Origin: a virus
DNA length: 64,000 nucleotides
Direction: 5' to 3' (one strand)
Virus record (IMG/VR): IMGVR_UViG_3300025110_000002
Coordinates: 1 to 64,000 of that record
Positions 10,351 to 22,300 of the stretch are shown here, piece by piece. The notes below the pieces were generated by a model. That model saw only the letters and a program-made list of their open reading frames with translations, was not told the origin of the DNA and did not search any database. The position numbers and the translations under genes were made by a program. Within the stretch, counting starts at the first letter, position 1, and each line of letters begins with the position of its first letter.

Positions 10351-12774
10351 TTAGCGGGGATCAAATTGTTCTAAGTTAAACCCACTCCCCATGGTATCAT
10401 TACCGGCGGATTCAAACTCTTGCTCTCCTGTTTTGTCTTTTCTTTGTTCTATTAATTTAGATTGCTGACTAGCTTGTATTCTAGTTCTTTCGTCTTTTCT
10501 GTCCTCTTTAAACGTTTCTTTATTTTTAAAAACATTAGCTTCTTTATCTTTTAAAGCTATATTTAAATCAAATTCAAATCGCATTAATTCTTTTTTATAT
10601 TCTTTTTCTTGCGATAGCTTTTTCATTTCAAGGTCAGCCTCTATTTGAGCTAATTGTCCTTTTTGCGTTATAATTGCTTGATTTTTTTGAATTTCGGCTT
10701 GCGCTGCGGCTTGAGTTGTTTGAGTATTAGCATCAGCTTGAGCTTTAATATTTTCTTGCTGTCTTTTTTGATCTGAATCTAATTTTTTTCTTCTTCTAAC
10801 CTTTAAAAGCTGATTAGCTAATTTTATATTTTTAATTTCTCTTACATCAATAGCATCTTCTAAATATATTTGATCTTTTGCTAAAGCTTGCTGAATGTTA
10901 TTTTCTAATTTTTGTTTTTCTTCTTCATCAGGAGCAAGTTCTATAAATATTCCAAAATCATGCAAATGCATATTTCTTATATCATCTAAAGTCGCAACAT
11001 TGAATCTTCCAATGCTTGATATAAAAGCCTCCCTTGTTGGAGAAAATTCTAAAACATCTGATATTCTTAAACTAATAGCTTCTGCCGCTTTAGCCACAAG
11101 ATACAGACTAGATTGTAATATATGTCTTGTAGCTGTATTTGAATTTGCAGCTGCAAGTTTTTGTACACCAACTAAAGAATTTGGATCCGGCATACTACCG
11201 TCTCTTGCCTCATTAAGCCCGGTCACGTCTCTAATCATTTGTAAATAATAATTATAAGTATTAATAAGAGAACTTATTTTATTATTACCACCGTTAGAAG
11301 TTAATTCTTGTATAGGAACTTTTCCAGGATTCATATCCCCCTCTTGTGTCATTGATCTACCTATAACAGAACCTGTTTGAAAAAACATATTTAATGCCTC
11401 TTGCGGATTATAATTAGTTCCATTACCTAAATCAATTTCAGCTAACCCGTCAGCGTCTAAATAAACCCCATCAGGTATCATTCTTGCTAATACTTGTTGT
11501 AGTTTTAAATGAGTAAGTTGAATCATATCAGCAAAACCAGTTATTCTACTAACAAGAGATTCAATACGCCCTTTGTATATACGAGGGGCCACTATATTAT
11601 AATTCATCATAACTTTTGAAGTATCACCCTTAGGACGAATCATATTTTTAGCAACTTCCCATTTTAATAATTTTTTTGTACCTAATACAAATGCTCCGTC
11701 ATAAACAGTTTCTACAGATCTAGCTTCTTTAGTAAATAGTATTGTTTCTTCAGCAGGAGGATTAAATTGATCGTTTTTAGCAATTGCCTTATCAGCCCCT
11801 GTAGCAGTTTGTTTTATTTTATATACTTCGTTATTATATGTTTTATAATTAAAATATAAAATTTGAATAGTATTTGCATCTAAAACTGAGTCTTCGTTTA
11901 CATATCTATTATGTGAGGCTGCTGTTTGAACACCTTGTTTTGTTAATTCTGCTAAATCTTCATCAGATAATTCAGGGAATTGTAATTTTAATTCATTTAT
12001 TGTAACGGATTTAATTTCTCCTATATAATATACATCATCAAAATAAGGGGAATGAGTATAAGAATAAACTAAATTTGCAGGATCTACATAATCCAATTTA
12101 ATTCCTTCCGAATTTGTAAACTCGTTTTTAATGGCTCCAATACCAATAACAGCTAAATCATAATTAACTCTTTTTTGGATTAAATTATAATTATTAGAAT
12201 TAAATATAGAATTTATTGCTTGCTCTTCAGCAATTTCAATAGACTGTTTATATTCAAGTTGCATATGTAATGATAATTCATCTTTATTTTCAGGTAAACT
12301 ATCTTTATCATTATTATATACATTTATACCTAATTGTTGCTGAATTTGATCTGATACTTCTTTGGTTTTCATATCAGCTTCAATTGATTCAACATAATCA
12401 GTTCGCTCTTTTATTGATGCTGGGTCTTGAGAGAATGCTTTTATATCATATAATCTGTCAGACATACCATTAACAACAATATCAACAAATTTAGGTATTA
12501 TTGGAACAGGTTTCCAATCTAAATTAAGGTATGACAAATCACCATTTATAGATAATTCATCTTTATACTTTTTTACAGATTGTTCTCCTCTTGCATACAA
12601 TCTAAGTCTATGATACTCATCTCTATTAGAATAAAATCTAGTTGCACCGCTGTCTCTTTTAAACCATTCATGCTCTATAGCACGAGCAACTTTTAAACCG
12701 TACTCTAGGCTAGCCTTTTCAATATCAGACGCTATTTGACTAGGAAATGAACTTTTTAGTAATGTTTCTGCCAT
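10351..12774 (-). CDS. Portal protein
   Basis: The 807-residue protein follows the large terminase gene with one base between them and precedes the scaffold and capsid genes. The N-terminal half has portal-type features: YHRLRLYARGEQSVKKYK (about 52-70), WKPVPIIPKFVDIVVNGMSD (about 87-106), and a central region about NYNIVAPRIYKGRIESLVSR. The C-terminal 180 residues are a long charged helix/coiled coil (AQADANTQTTQAAAQAEIQK and neighbours), as in crAss-like portals with extended barrels. It would form the dodecameric DNA gate of the capsid. The call rests on synteny, length and these patterns. Confidence 0.85.
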   Translation of the reverse strand: MAETLLKSSFPSQIASDIEKASLEYGLKVARAIEHEWFKRDSGATRFYSNRDEYHRLRLYARGEQSVKKYKDELSINGDLSYLNLDWKPVPIIPKFVDIVVNGMSDRLYDIKAFSQDPASIKERTDYVESIEADMKTKEVSDQIQQQLGINVYNNDKDSLPENKDELSLHMQLEYKQSIEIAEEQAINSIFNSNNYNLIQKRVNYDLAVIGIGAIKNEFTNSEGIKLDYVDPANLVYSYTHSPYFDDVYYIGEIKSVTINELKLQFPELSDEDLAELTKQGVQTAASHNRYVNEDSVLDANTIQILYFNYKTYNNEVYKIKQTATGADKAIAKNDQFNPPAEETILFTKEARSVETVYDGAFVLGTKKLLKWEVAKNMIRPKGDTSKVMMNYNIVAPRIYKGRIESLVSRITGFADMIQLTHLKLQQVLARMIPDGVYLDADGLAEIDLGNGTNYNPQEALNMFFQTGSVIGRSMTQEGDMNPGKVPIQELTSNGGNNKISSLINTYNYYLQMIRDVTGLNEARDGSMPDPNSLVGVQKLAAANSNTATRHILQSSLYLVAKAAEAISLRISDVLEFSPTREAFISSIGRFNVATLDDIRNMHLHDFGIFIELAPDEEEKQKLENNIQQALAKDQIYLEDAIDVREIKNIKLANQLLKVRRRKKLDSDQKRQQENIKAQADANTQTTQAAAQAEIQKNQAIITQKGQLAQIEADLEMKKLSQEKEYKKELMRFEFDLNIALKDKEANVFKNKETFKEDRKDERTRIQASQQSKLIEQRKDKTGEQEFESAGNDTMGSGFNLEQFDPR

Positions 12775-12775
12775 G

Positions 12776-14989
12776 CTATTGTATTATTTGCGAATGCATT
12801 CCTTTATTATTAAATCTTGAAAATTTTAAATCTAAACTTTGTTTTTCATATTTAGGTTTTGGATGATATAAATGTCTGTTACAAGCCATAATTGCCAACC
12901 CTGAACTTATAGTGGCATCAAATTTTGTTCTTTTATTTATATCAAATCTTGCCCAATCATTGAGTGTTTTATTAAAATATATATTACCGAATCCCTCTTC
13001 TGTTATTCCTACATGCTTTTGTATATATGTTTCTATAGCAGCCGCATGAGCTTGTTTAATATCTTCTGAAGAATTTGGTATTCCCCCAATTTCTTTTTCA
13101 GCGACAGATAATTTATTCCATATTTTATCTGGTCTGTTCATTGCGTAACCTCTGTAACCCCTTCTTTTTAAATAATATAAAAGTCGCGGTTTATTATTTT
13201 CAGCTAATATTGGCATTCCATAATATGCTAATGCTAATAAAACATCTTCAAAAAACATTTCAGCTGTTTGAGGTCTAGCTATATACTCTAAAAAAAATGT
13301 GTTTGCGGGAGCGTCTTCCATACTAAATTTTGTTAGCCCGTGTAAAGATCCTTTAGATCCCACCCCATCTGTTGTACCTGATATATCATAAGAGTCACAT
13401 CCAAAAGCGCCAATATGATCATTACCAGGATATTTTATTCCATTTTTTATTATAGTATTATTTTCTAAATTTTTTGGTGGAGTCCAAGAAACTAAAAATC
13501 TTCCACTTTTGTTTGGTGAAAACATAACTTTAGTATCCTTTATTCCATTTTCCCACATAAAAGATCCTCTTGTAATAAAACCTTTTCTTTCTAAATCTTC
13601 ATTATAATCTATTTGTTCGTATATTTTACTTAAATTAAATATACTATTTTTTGCTTCATCTCTAAAAGCATGCTCTTCAGTCCTTGGAAATTGTCTATAA
13701 TATTCATTTAACCCGTCTGAATCATTTTTTAATCCATCTACTTCATTTTGCCAAAAATCTATAACGCCTGTTTCAATTTGTAACCCGTCAACTCCTTCTT
13801 TGGGTTTTTCCGGCGTAATAAAAACAGGGTGTCCATAAGAATCAATGTATCCTTCGTAGTTCCATTCCATAGGTATGAACAAACTATATAATCCTGAATT
13901 AGTTTGTCCATTACGATTTCTTTTTGTGACATCTGAATCATTATATAATTTTTTAAAATTATCTCCTCCTTTATCTAATGAATTAGAAGTAGACCCCATT
14001 AAACATTTACCAATTATTCTACTCCCTAACCTTAACGTTGTTTTCGTGACCCTCCAGTTGTTGAGGATATTATCGGGCCTCTCCCATTTCCCTGATTCGT
14101 CGTGCGCAAGGAGTTGTAACTTCTCTCCATCGTAGGAGTTGTCCCCGGTATTCTTCCAATCGATGGTTGTATCCAACCCCTGTAATTCCTCTTTTGTGGA
14201 TCCACTATTTTCCAATTTCTTTCTGGTAAGCTTCGAGGCAGGGACTCTATATGCGAGTTCGGTCTTGGGTCGGTCCATACCGTCCTGGATCGGTTTGAAA
14301 AAGAAGGGATAGTTAACTGATATTGGTACCACCTTGTCAGTAAACATTTTTTTCGCATCAGCTCCAGTTTTAGATAATATTCCATATCGTGAATCTGAGG
14401 ATATAGTGGCCTGGTGTACCAATTCTGAGGATGCCATGAATGAAAATCCCGATCTACGATTCTTAAGGTAGCACATTCCGTAACACCTATTATCGGCCAT
14501 ACATGCTTCCCAAAAGATGAAGAAAAGTCTGTTTGCTTCTCGAAAGTCTGGCTGCCCAACATCAATCTTGGTCCACTGCAAGTACATATAATGAGAACCA
14601 GTAAGATAAGTAGGAATACCTTTATTGTAAAACCAAAACCCTTCTTCCCGTTTTTTAAATTCATCATTGATATAATCATACCATTTATTTTTAAAAGTAT
14701 CTGGATAACCTTCCCAATCAAAAATAGTCCTTATTCTACTTAATTCTTTTGGGTATTCTCTAGGCACCCATCTATTGTTATTATTTTCAATATTTTTAGG
14801 GACCGATGGTAAAGCTACTATAAGATTTTGTATTTCTAAAATTTCTCCAATCGTACCGTCTTTACTTATAACAATTACATCGTACTCTTTGTTATATCCA
14901 TACTCCCATTTTTTATATCTATTTAATCTTTTTATTATATTAGATTTTATAGGAGTGACACTTTTTACTAATGTTTGTTCATACATCAC
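12776..14989 (-). CDS. terL: Terminase large subunit (TerL)
   Basis: This 737-residue packaging motor has an ATPase domain with a Walker A-like YLKNRRSGFSF at about residue 175 and a Walker B-like LLAHDESGKW at about 293-302. A C-terminal RNase H-fold nuclease domain begins near FGCDSYDISGTTDG (about 530), whose first Asp is the expected metal ligand. It overlaps the upstream small gene by four bases and abuts the portal gene. Bases about 14035-14580 have visibly different codon choice and near 50% G+C (29 and 30 G+C in the two 60-base lines 14041-14160), against about 28% in flanking lines of the same gene. That patch covers the region between the Walker motifs. Two adjacent ATGs make the exact start uncertain by one residue. 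Confidence 0.9.
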   Translation of the reverse strand: MMYEQTLVKSVTPIKSNIIKRLNRYKKWEYGYNKEYDVIVISKDGTIGEILEIQNLIVALPSVPKNIENNNNRWVPREYPKELSRIRTIFDWEGYPDTFKNKWYDYINDEFKKREEGFWFYNKGIPTYLTGSHYMYLQWTKIDVGQPDFREANRLFFIFWEACMADNRCYGMCYLKNRRSGFSFMASSELVHQATISSDSRYGILSKTGADAKKMFTDKVVPISVNYPFFFKPIQDGMDRPKTELAYRVPASKLTRKKLENSGSTKEELQGLDTTIDWKNTGDNSYDGEKLQLLAHDESGKWERPDNILNNWRVTKTTLRLGSRIIGKCLMGSTSNSLDKGGDNFKKLYNDSDVTKRNRNGQTNSGLYSLFIPMEWNYEGYIDSYGHPVFITPEKPKEGVDGLQIETGVIDFWQNEVDGLKNDSDGLNEYYRQFPRTEEHAFRDEAKNSIFNLSKIYEQIDYNEDLERKGFITRGSFMWENGIKDTKVMFSPNKSGRFLVSWTPPKNLENNTIIKNGIKYPGNDHIGAFGCDSYDISGTTDGVGSKGSLHGLTKFSMEDAPANTFFLEYIARPQTAEMFFEDVLLALAYYGMPILAENNKPRLLYYLKRRGYRGYAMNRPDKIWNKLSVAEKEIGGIPNSSEDIKQAHAAAIETYIQKHVGITEEGFGNIYFNKTLNDWARFDINKRTKFDATISSGLAIMACNRHLYHPKPKYEKQSLDLKFSRFNNKGMHSQIIQ

Positions 14990-15261
14990 CTAGATCTTTT
15001 TTCCGCAAATCCTCCGAAGGATTGCTGCTGTTTTGTAGGTTTATCCTCCATGATGTTTTTTTCATTCTCAATTCGAGATAAAATCTCGAAAGCATCAAAT
15101 ATAGCCAATTTTTTTGTTGCTGCAGCATTTTTTAATCTATCTGCAGCAAGATCTTCATCAGGATCTGCTGTTATAATTTGTTCTTCAGCAACTCTTATTA
15201 ATTCCTTAACCGCTTTATAGCCAGCTTGGATTATATTCGACTTCAGTTCCTTTTCTTTCAT
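14986..15261 (-). CDS. Small protein upstream of TerL, candidate small terminase subunit
   Basis: The 91-residue product is almost all helix, with LAADRLKNAAATKKLAIFDA (about 39-58) followed by a Glu/Arg-rich helix. It directly precedes and overlaps the large terminase gene, so a TerS or packaging-accessory role is the natural guess. Its 5' part overlaps the preceding 197-codon gene by 47 bases, a long overlap for this genome. No recognisable helix-turn-helix is certain, so the function is inferred from position. Confidence 0.55.
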   Translation of the reverse strand: MKEKELKSNIIQAGYKAVKELIRVAEEQIITADPDEDLAADRLKNAAATKKLAIFDAFEILSRIENEKNIMEDKPTKQQQSFGGFAEKRSR

Positions 15262-15808
15262 ATTTAATTGATATTGAATTTATAGGTACACGATACAGTC
15301 TTTCTTTATCAATTATGAATTCATATTCACTATTTGGAGTAAATCCAACTATATCTTTATTTTTTAAATTAAAAGCTTTTAAATCGCGCCCTAAGTACTT
15401 TAAAACGCCAATTAAAGGCTTTTCTTTAGCATCTGATAATAAACTATCATTTTTTAAAGGCTTTACAAAACAATAACCGTTAGGCGTGTGCCATTTTCCA
15501 TTTCTTTTATATAAAAAAATTTGATCTATATAAACAAAAAAATTATTATTATCAAAATAATTACTGCTATCTTTTGCTTGTCCCCTAACATTATAAAATC
15601 TTCTAAATGTATTGTGGTGGACTATTACTATATCACCTTTTTTTAAAAGTGAATTATTTATAGGTGTTTCAGTAATAATTCCTTGTCTATTAATAAATTT
15701 ATGATTTTCAATAGTTGTATTTAATATTAATTCTTTTTCACCCACTTTTTTATTATTAGTATATCGCCCATTTAAAGGGGCAACCATATAAGCATGAAGA
15801 TGTTTCAT
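15215..15808 (-). CDS. Unknown beta-rich protein in the packaging module
   Basis: The 197-residue protein is rich in strands and contains KKGDIVIVHHNTFRRFYN (about 57-74), then FVYIDQIFLYKRNGKWH and YCFVKPL. The alternation of short strands and the GDxVxVHHN pattern recall a barrel fold of the GroES-like sort, but that is only a resemblance. It lies upstream of the terminase genes and shares its start region (ATGA-type junction) with the 72-residue gene. I do not recognise a named family. Confidence 0.5.
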   Translation of the reverse strand: MKHLHAYMVAPLNGRYTNNKKVGEKELILNTTIENHKFINRQGIITETPINNSLLKKGDIVIVHHNTFRRFYNVRGQAKDSSNYFDNNNFFVYIDQIFLYKRNGKWHTPNGYCFVKPLKNDSLLSDAKEKPLIGVLKYLGRDLKAFNLKNKDIVGFTPNSEYEFIIDKERLYRVPINSISIKYERKGTEVEYNPSWL

Positions 15809-16026
15809 TAATATTCTAAATTATATTCTATTGCTATAGCCATATTTTTATTAAAAGTTTTCCAAGGTAACACTTCTTTGTTTTTTTCAATATATATATT
15901 ATAGTTTTCATCTTCTTCTAAGATTTCAACTATTTTATGCCCTCCAAAAACTTCTTGTCCAATACTATAATGCATTGCATCATTTTTATAGTCTCTACCA
16001 ATACTAATTTTTCTTATTAGTTTCAT
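15808..16026 (-). CDS. Small hypothetical protein
   Basis: A 72-residue protein with a beta pattern (HYSIGQEVFGGHKIVEILE, then YNIYIEKNKEVLPWKTF). Its start overlaps the preceding coiled-coil gene and its stop touches the next start, so it is translated as part of the same small-gene string. No function recognised. Confidence 0.5.
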   Translation of the reverse strand: MKLIRKISIGRDYKNDAMHYSIGQEVFGGHKIVEILEEDENYNIYIEKNKEVLPWKTFNKNMAIAIEYNLEY

Positions 16027-16255
16027 TGTTTTTTATTTTAGTATATTTTCCTGATTTAAAATCAATATCAATATCACCATATGTTTCTTTTAACTCCGCT
16101 TTAAATTCATTTAATTTTTGTCCAATAATATCGTATTGATGCAATAAAATATGTTTTTGAGTTTCAAGTTTACCTATTTGACTTTCTATTGTTTGAATTG
16201 TAGTTACTAAATTTTGTAGTTTACTCAATTCTTCTGTTTTAATTTGATTTTTCAT
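16004..16255 (-). CDS. Small coiled-coil protein
   Basis: The 83-residue protein is an almost continuous amphipathic helix (KLQNLVTTIQTIESQIGKLE, then QKHILLHQYDIIGQKLNEF) with a short beta tail DIDIDFKSGKYTKI. This prefoldin-like helix-plus-tail plan recurs in small proteins next to packaging genes of marine Bacteroidota phages. A virion-assembly or regulatory role is possible. It begins 53 bases after the giant adhesin gene. Confidence 0.6.
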   Translation of the reverse strand: MKNQIKTEELSKLQNLVTTIQTIESQIGKLETQKHILLHQYDIIGQKLNEFKAELKETYGDIDIDFKSGKYTKIKNNETNKKN

Positions 16256-16293
16256 TATATAAAATTTAAGTTATTAAAATATAGTTAATTATT

Positions 16294-16308
16294 ACGTATT
16301 TAATACGT
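16294..16308. repeat. Dyad ACGTATT-T-AATACGT after the giant adhesin gene
   Basis: Two 7-base arms, ACGTATT and AATACGT, are separated by a single T, ending at the adhesin stop codon. The centre is too tight for an RNA hairpin loop, so a protein-binding dyad or a weak structure is more likely. It sits exactly where transcription would pass from the fibre genes to the packaging genes. Confidence 0.35.
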
Positions 16309-19300
16309 TATGCAAATGCCATATATATATATTTAACACCATTTTCATTTAACATTGCATCAGCAGTATTTTGATGCGGAAATGAAAAGCTTGTGGGTGA
16401 TGTTGTAAATGTATTTAATGCACTATCGCCTTCAGCATTAGTTCTGTTTGGGTTTATAACTTTTTCGCTACCTCTTGCCGCATCAAGAATAGCCCAATGT
16501 TCATCATAAGATCCTTCAAATGCCTTAATCATTATAAATCTAGGTTGAAACCCAGTGTAAATAGTAACTCCCGCTGTTTTGCCGGTGTACTCGCCTATTT
16601 TGCTATAACCCAAGATCGATGTCCAACAGTATGCTATGTATTGTCCACCACTTGTATTTATTTCAGCATAATTTCCAATTGAAAAAACTGTTGAAGTTGG
16701 AGCTGTATCATTCCAAACATTACTAACAGTATAAGCTCGGTCATCAACGTTCATTATCAGATATTTTGTTGCGCCAAGAGAACTATGATAAACAAGCCAA
16801 TCCCCTGTGGAATCCAGTCTTTTTGTTATTATTAAGTTCGGCGCGGCTGAAAGACCGTGAGAAATTGTTGCTCCTGAAGTAGCATTTCCAGTATATTTTA
16901 CTATTGAGAAACCTGCTTTTTCATTTACTGAAACTAGACTATGTGTAAGAGCTGTAAAGAATTGTGGTCTTGTTGCATCATAATTAGCTTTTATTTGTGC
17001 ACGTGTTAATGCGCTTGTATAAGATCTAAATTGTGCAATTTCCCCTTGAAAACTTGCTACTGTACTGCCTCTAAAAGAACCAAGTGATCCACCATAAGCT
17101 GAATTATTAACTTTTGTATCTGAAAAAGTTTTACTAATAGCTAATTTACCATTTATATATATTGTTTTTGTACCACCTGAAATAGTATAAGCAACGTGAA
17201 CCCATTCGTTTTCATGTAATATTAAATTATCAGCAGGTGTTGAAAGTCCATCACCATTATTAAGACCGTTAGTGCTAGAGTTGCCCGCTCTTTCTTGATA
17301 TTGTAATGTACCATCTGGGCGTACGGCTATAGTTTCATAATATTGGTTAGCACTCATATCTCCACAATAGAAAAGAGTATCTTTATCACCACTTCCTGGA
17401 TAATCATCTACTTTAACCCAAAATTCTCTTGTCACATCTTGCGTTGCTGTTCTACCTAAACCTATAGGCAAAGTTACATAATCTCCTGTACCATCATACT
17501 TAAGACTTGTACCCCAAGAATTACTTTCATTTATGGTTGTATTGACTAAAGAACCCAAAGATAAATTATTAGATGTTTGATCTTTAATTCTATGGCTTGT
17601 TGTGTTATCTTCCTCAAATGTAACATTAGATGCAGTTCCATCGAAATTTGTTGATACATCATCAACAGCTGTTCCGCTATCACTATTAAAATTATATAAA
17701 GCAATACAATTACTGATACCAGTAGGATTTAATGTACCAGTAGTAGAGGAAGTTTCATTGTATAAAATTTTTGCTTGGTCCGCTGTAAGAACTGATGAAA
17801 ACATTCTTAAAGTATCTATACTACCGTCAAAAAATGGGCCAGATGTACTTCTAAAAGATCCTATTACAGTTGTAGAATTATTTACAGAACTCCCGGTTGT
17901 TGACATTGCTACATTTGAATCAATAGCTACACCATTTAAAAAAGTAGATAATTGTCTACCTGTTGCGTCGTAAGACCATACAACATGATACCAAACATCA
18001 GGGAGAATTGTAACATTGTTAAGACCGCTTGTACCTGCCAGGTAATAAGTACCTCCAACTTGTCTTAAAGCAAATAGTTTAAATGTGTTAGATGACACGT
18101 AACTTAAAGTAGCTCTAAAAGGTGCTTCTGATAGTGCGGTTGTAACTCCTGTTCCTGTAATATGCATATGAGAACTAACTCCAGAATCTAACCTTACCCA
18201 AGCTGAAATTGCTGTGTCTGTGTCTGTATTTGGAATTGGACTGCCTATTGCTATTAAGCTACTACTACCATTAAATACTGCAACTTTATTTGTTATACCA
18301 AAACTATTTGGATCATATGAACTAAATGAATCTACATCTATGTTATTAAGTAAACCTGTTTGTAATACATTACCTGTTGTACCAACACCTTGATATAATG
18401 TTCTTGTAGCATCATAGTTAGCTCTAATTTGTGATTGTGTTAATTCTGCTGTATATATACGCACCTGCCCAACTGCTCCTTTATAATAATATCCGTTATA
18501 AGCATCATCAGCCCAAGTTCCTATATGAAAATCATTTGGGAATGTACCCCTGTTAGTAGCGGCTGAAGAATCAATTAATATACCATCTAAATATAGACTC
18601 TTAGCGCTTGAAGTCATTGTCATAACTGCATGATGCCACTTGTTATCTCTTATATCATATCCAACTCCATAAGATCCAGATCCTTGCGATATATAAAGTA
18701 AACCTGTCGAAGGTTTTACCCCTATATCCATACCCGCATCACCATAACTACCACCAAATCCGCATATTATGCCCTCACCAGATTGGCTAGAACTACATTT
18801 AAACCAAACCTCCATGCTAACACTTTGTCCATCATCAACATCATCTTTTATTGTAGTACATTCTATAAAATCATTAGAGCCATCTAAATCAAAATAATTA
18901 CCGTTTTCTTTATCTACCCATGAAGGACTATTATTTAATGTAGCATCATTGTCATTAGATGTAAGATCATAAACAGTAGTTCCTGATCCTGAATAAGTAT
19001 TAGAATCAGCAAAGTTATAATGCAATGCTAAATTAGATGTTAATATTCCAGATGAAGTATATGTTGGTTTTTTAGTTACTTGAGTATCACCTGCTTTCCA
19101 ATTCCAAGAAATATAATTATGAGAACTATTATTAATATAGTTTTCAGACCCACTAATAGTAAATCCGTCTGCATCAAAAGAATTTATATAAGCAGAATCC
19201 CATTGAGCTGAATTACTATCACTTTGTAAAACTCTTGCCGAACTTCCATTAAATCCTCTAACACTATCAACTAAACTATGCGTTCTTGCGTCTGATAAAG

Positions 19301-22300
19301 CTTTAAACCACGTAAGTCCTGGTGAAAAATTTAACTCAATTTTTTGTTTTGCATTAGTACCAGTGTATCTAGCAATTTGAAAATGGTTTGCAGGATATTC
19401 AGTTGAACCTGTACCTTTTTCTAAAAACTTTTCTACATCCCTTAATTCTTGCCCAAAACCTTGTGAATATTTAGCTGGGTCTTCTGCAATTGCCATATAA
19501 ATATAAGTGCCACCACTAGCATTATAACTAGTATCACTGTTTACTATTTGAAAACCGTTACTTAAAAAATTAACAGCATTGTAATCTCCCTCTGTATTTG
19601 TTAAATTAGGATATAATTCTCCACTTAAAATATTAGTTTCTGATCTTTTATTATCTAATATTCTCCAGTTAGCACTTGAATCTGCTCTTTTTATCATAAG
19701 AAAAGCAGGTTTAAACCCTGTATAAACTACGGGACCAACCGATGAGCCATTGCCTCTGTACGAATATATTTTGCTATAACCATCAACATTTCTCCAACAA
19801 TAAGCCACGTATCTTAAATTATTATCATTACCAATTCCTGATGTCCCAAAAGTTAAAAGGTTTGCATCAGGAGCAGCAGAAAATCCTGTTCCAACAGAAT
19901 CTGTTTGCTGATCACCTGTATTTAAAGTTAAATAATAATCAAAATCTGTTAAGCCTTGATGAAACCAAACCATCCAAGCTGCAGGGTTTGCATCACGTTT
20001 TTTCACCATTACCATAGCAGGAGCAGCTGAAAGCCCGTGTCGAATTTTCATTCCACTTGAACCTGTTCCTTCATATTTTAAAATTGAAAATCCTGCATCA
20101 TCATTTACACTTGCTATTACGCTATTATTTGATCCTGATCCTGTTAATGTTTCTTCACTACCACTTGCCTTCCAACACCACGCTACATAATTTTCTGCAG
20201 CATTAAGTGCGGTTCCATTACCAACTTTAAATCCATCTTCTTCAAAGCCCAACAAACCATACTGGCCTGAATAATCTGTTTCAGCAGCATTTGTGTTAGG
20301 GTGTAGCCATAGATTTTCACCTCTTATAGAATCAAAAATAGCATGGTTCTCTGTATCGTCCCGATCCTTTATCCATACTAAATCCGGTTGAAATCCAACA
20401 CCTGTTATTGATTTTGTGGTACCACCATTACCATTATATAAAACCGTACTAAAATAATCACTTGGTTTTTTCTTATTTACTGGATCTACATTATTAGCGG
20501 TTGGTATATTATCACTTGAAAGTGCTAAATAACCCGAAGGTGGAGTATGTGCAAAACCTCTAGCTCCAAAATTAAAAGTAGCATTATCATGAGTGCTACT
20601 CCATTTAGAATAAAAAACAACATATTCATCAGCTGTTAAAGTAACAGCGCTACCTAAAGCACTACCATTTTTATAAATTTGTACAGCACCTGTATCTGCA
20701 TTTAAAGCAATACCCAGCACATCATTAAGAGCAAATACAGAACCTCCATTAATATTTGAAGTACCGTAATGGGGACTAGTACCACTAGAAATAATCCCAA
20801 AAGAGCCACTACCAAATACAACTATAACATTGTTATATGTACTATAGGGACTATCATCCCAATCACCTACCGCCTCTGCTTTTTGCCAACCAGCCATAAA
20901 GTAAGCAGAATTAGCTGTTGCCCCAGAAGTATTTACTGATGTTATTTTAACTTCATAATACCATTTACCACTACTAACTGCTCTAGTTCCTACACCACCT
21001 CTCCAACCACTAACAGTATGGGTTAAAGCATGTCCTCCATCAGATAATGTAACAGAAGTACTTTTAGCGTTTTCCGATAGTGTAGCATAGCTTACATTTG
21101 ATTTGTCTCCTGTATGATCTGCACCAGTAAGATTAGTACCATTTGCAATACCACCTTTGGCATTACCAGATATATCTGCTAAGCTAAGAACACCATAATG
21201 TCCTTGTGTAGCTCTAAAGTTTTGTACAACTTCTTGTGCAGTTAAAGCTTTATCATAACATCTTATTTGAGCTATATCACCTGCCCAACCATTATTACTA
21301 TACCCACTTCCATACATTCCAATAGAGGTTTCATTAACTGTTGTTTGAGAATTAACAGTATTTAAATTATATGAAGAGCCTATTTGTGAACCATTTATAT
21401 AAATAGTGGCATTATTTGTTGACGCATCGTAAACAATAGTTTGATGATACCAAGTATCAACGGCATAAGTATATAAACCAGCAGATGTACCATAAACAGA
21501 TGCATAACGCTGAGTATTATTATAATATCTTTCTAAACTTGTAGTAATTCCACTACCTGTTCCATACATATTTATAGCAATTGCCCCTCTATAGCCATTA
21601 CTCGCGGTAGAACCTACTGGGGATCTAAAACCACTTGTCCAAGTACTATCAAGTCTTAACCAACAACTCCAAGTTATATCTGTATCTGATGAATTATTAA
21701 ATATTGAATCATTAATTTTAACATAATGACTACTCCCATTAAAACTAAAACAGCCCCCATTATCAGTAGAATATGTAGCGCCTGAAACTGTTCCATTATT
21801 GCTATTTCCACTTTTATCACTCCAGGCTGTTCCACTAAAACTTGTTTCATCTGTGCCATCTGCATCCCAATCCCCTGCATCTAAATGTAATTTTAAATCA
21901 GAACCTGGTGTAATTACTGACCCTGTATCAGTATTATTTAAATTAAAATGCCAACCATTAAGACCATAAAAATATTTATGTTTTGTAGCATTATAATTTT
22001 GTAAAACATTAGCAGCTGTAAGTGCAGAAGTATAGATTTGTACCTCCCCAAATTTAGAAGTATCTGTATATCCGGTTTGATGATCCCAATCACCAATATA
22101 AAGAGTATTACTTGTATCTAACCAATTTCCTGTACCCCCGGAGCCAGTATTATTAAAATGATAGAAATCTCCTCCATTAATGTAGATTTTTGTTTTATCT
22201 GCTTCCGCACTTTGTGAGCTATCAAAAACGATTGTAACCTGCGTCCAAATGTTCATTTTAATCGCATCAGGTGCGGTTTTTCTATACCAAGTACCGCTGC

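Noticed and set aside
9848-10354. A 168-codon Ser/Phe-rich plus-strand frame
   Set aside because: It is the antisense of the Glu/Lys-rich scaffold gene (GAA/GAG read backwards gives Ser/Phe), not an independent gene.
10351-12774. Plus-strand frames inside the portal gene (10895-11248 and 12270-12473)
   Set aside because: Both are fully covered by the intact portal frame and have no leader or recognisable content.
14032-14721. A 229-codon frame on the minus strand in another frame of terL
   Set aside because: It is explained by the G+C-rich codon patch of terL, and its protein is low in conserved-looking structure and rich in Ser, Pro and Arg. The terL frame carries the packaging motifs.
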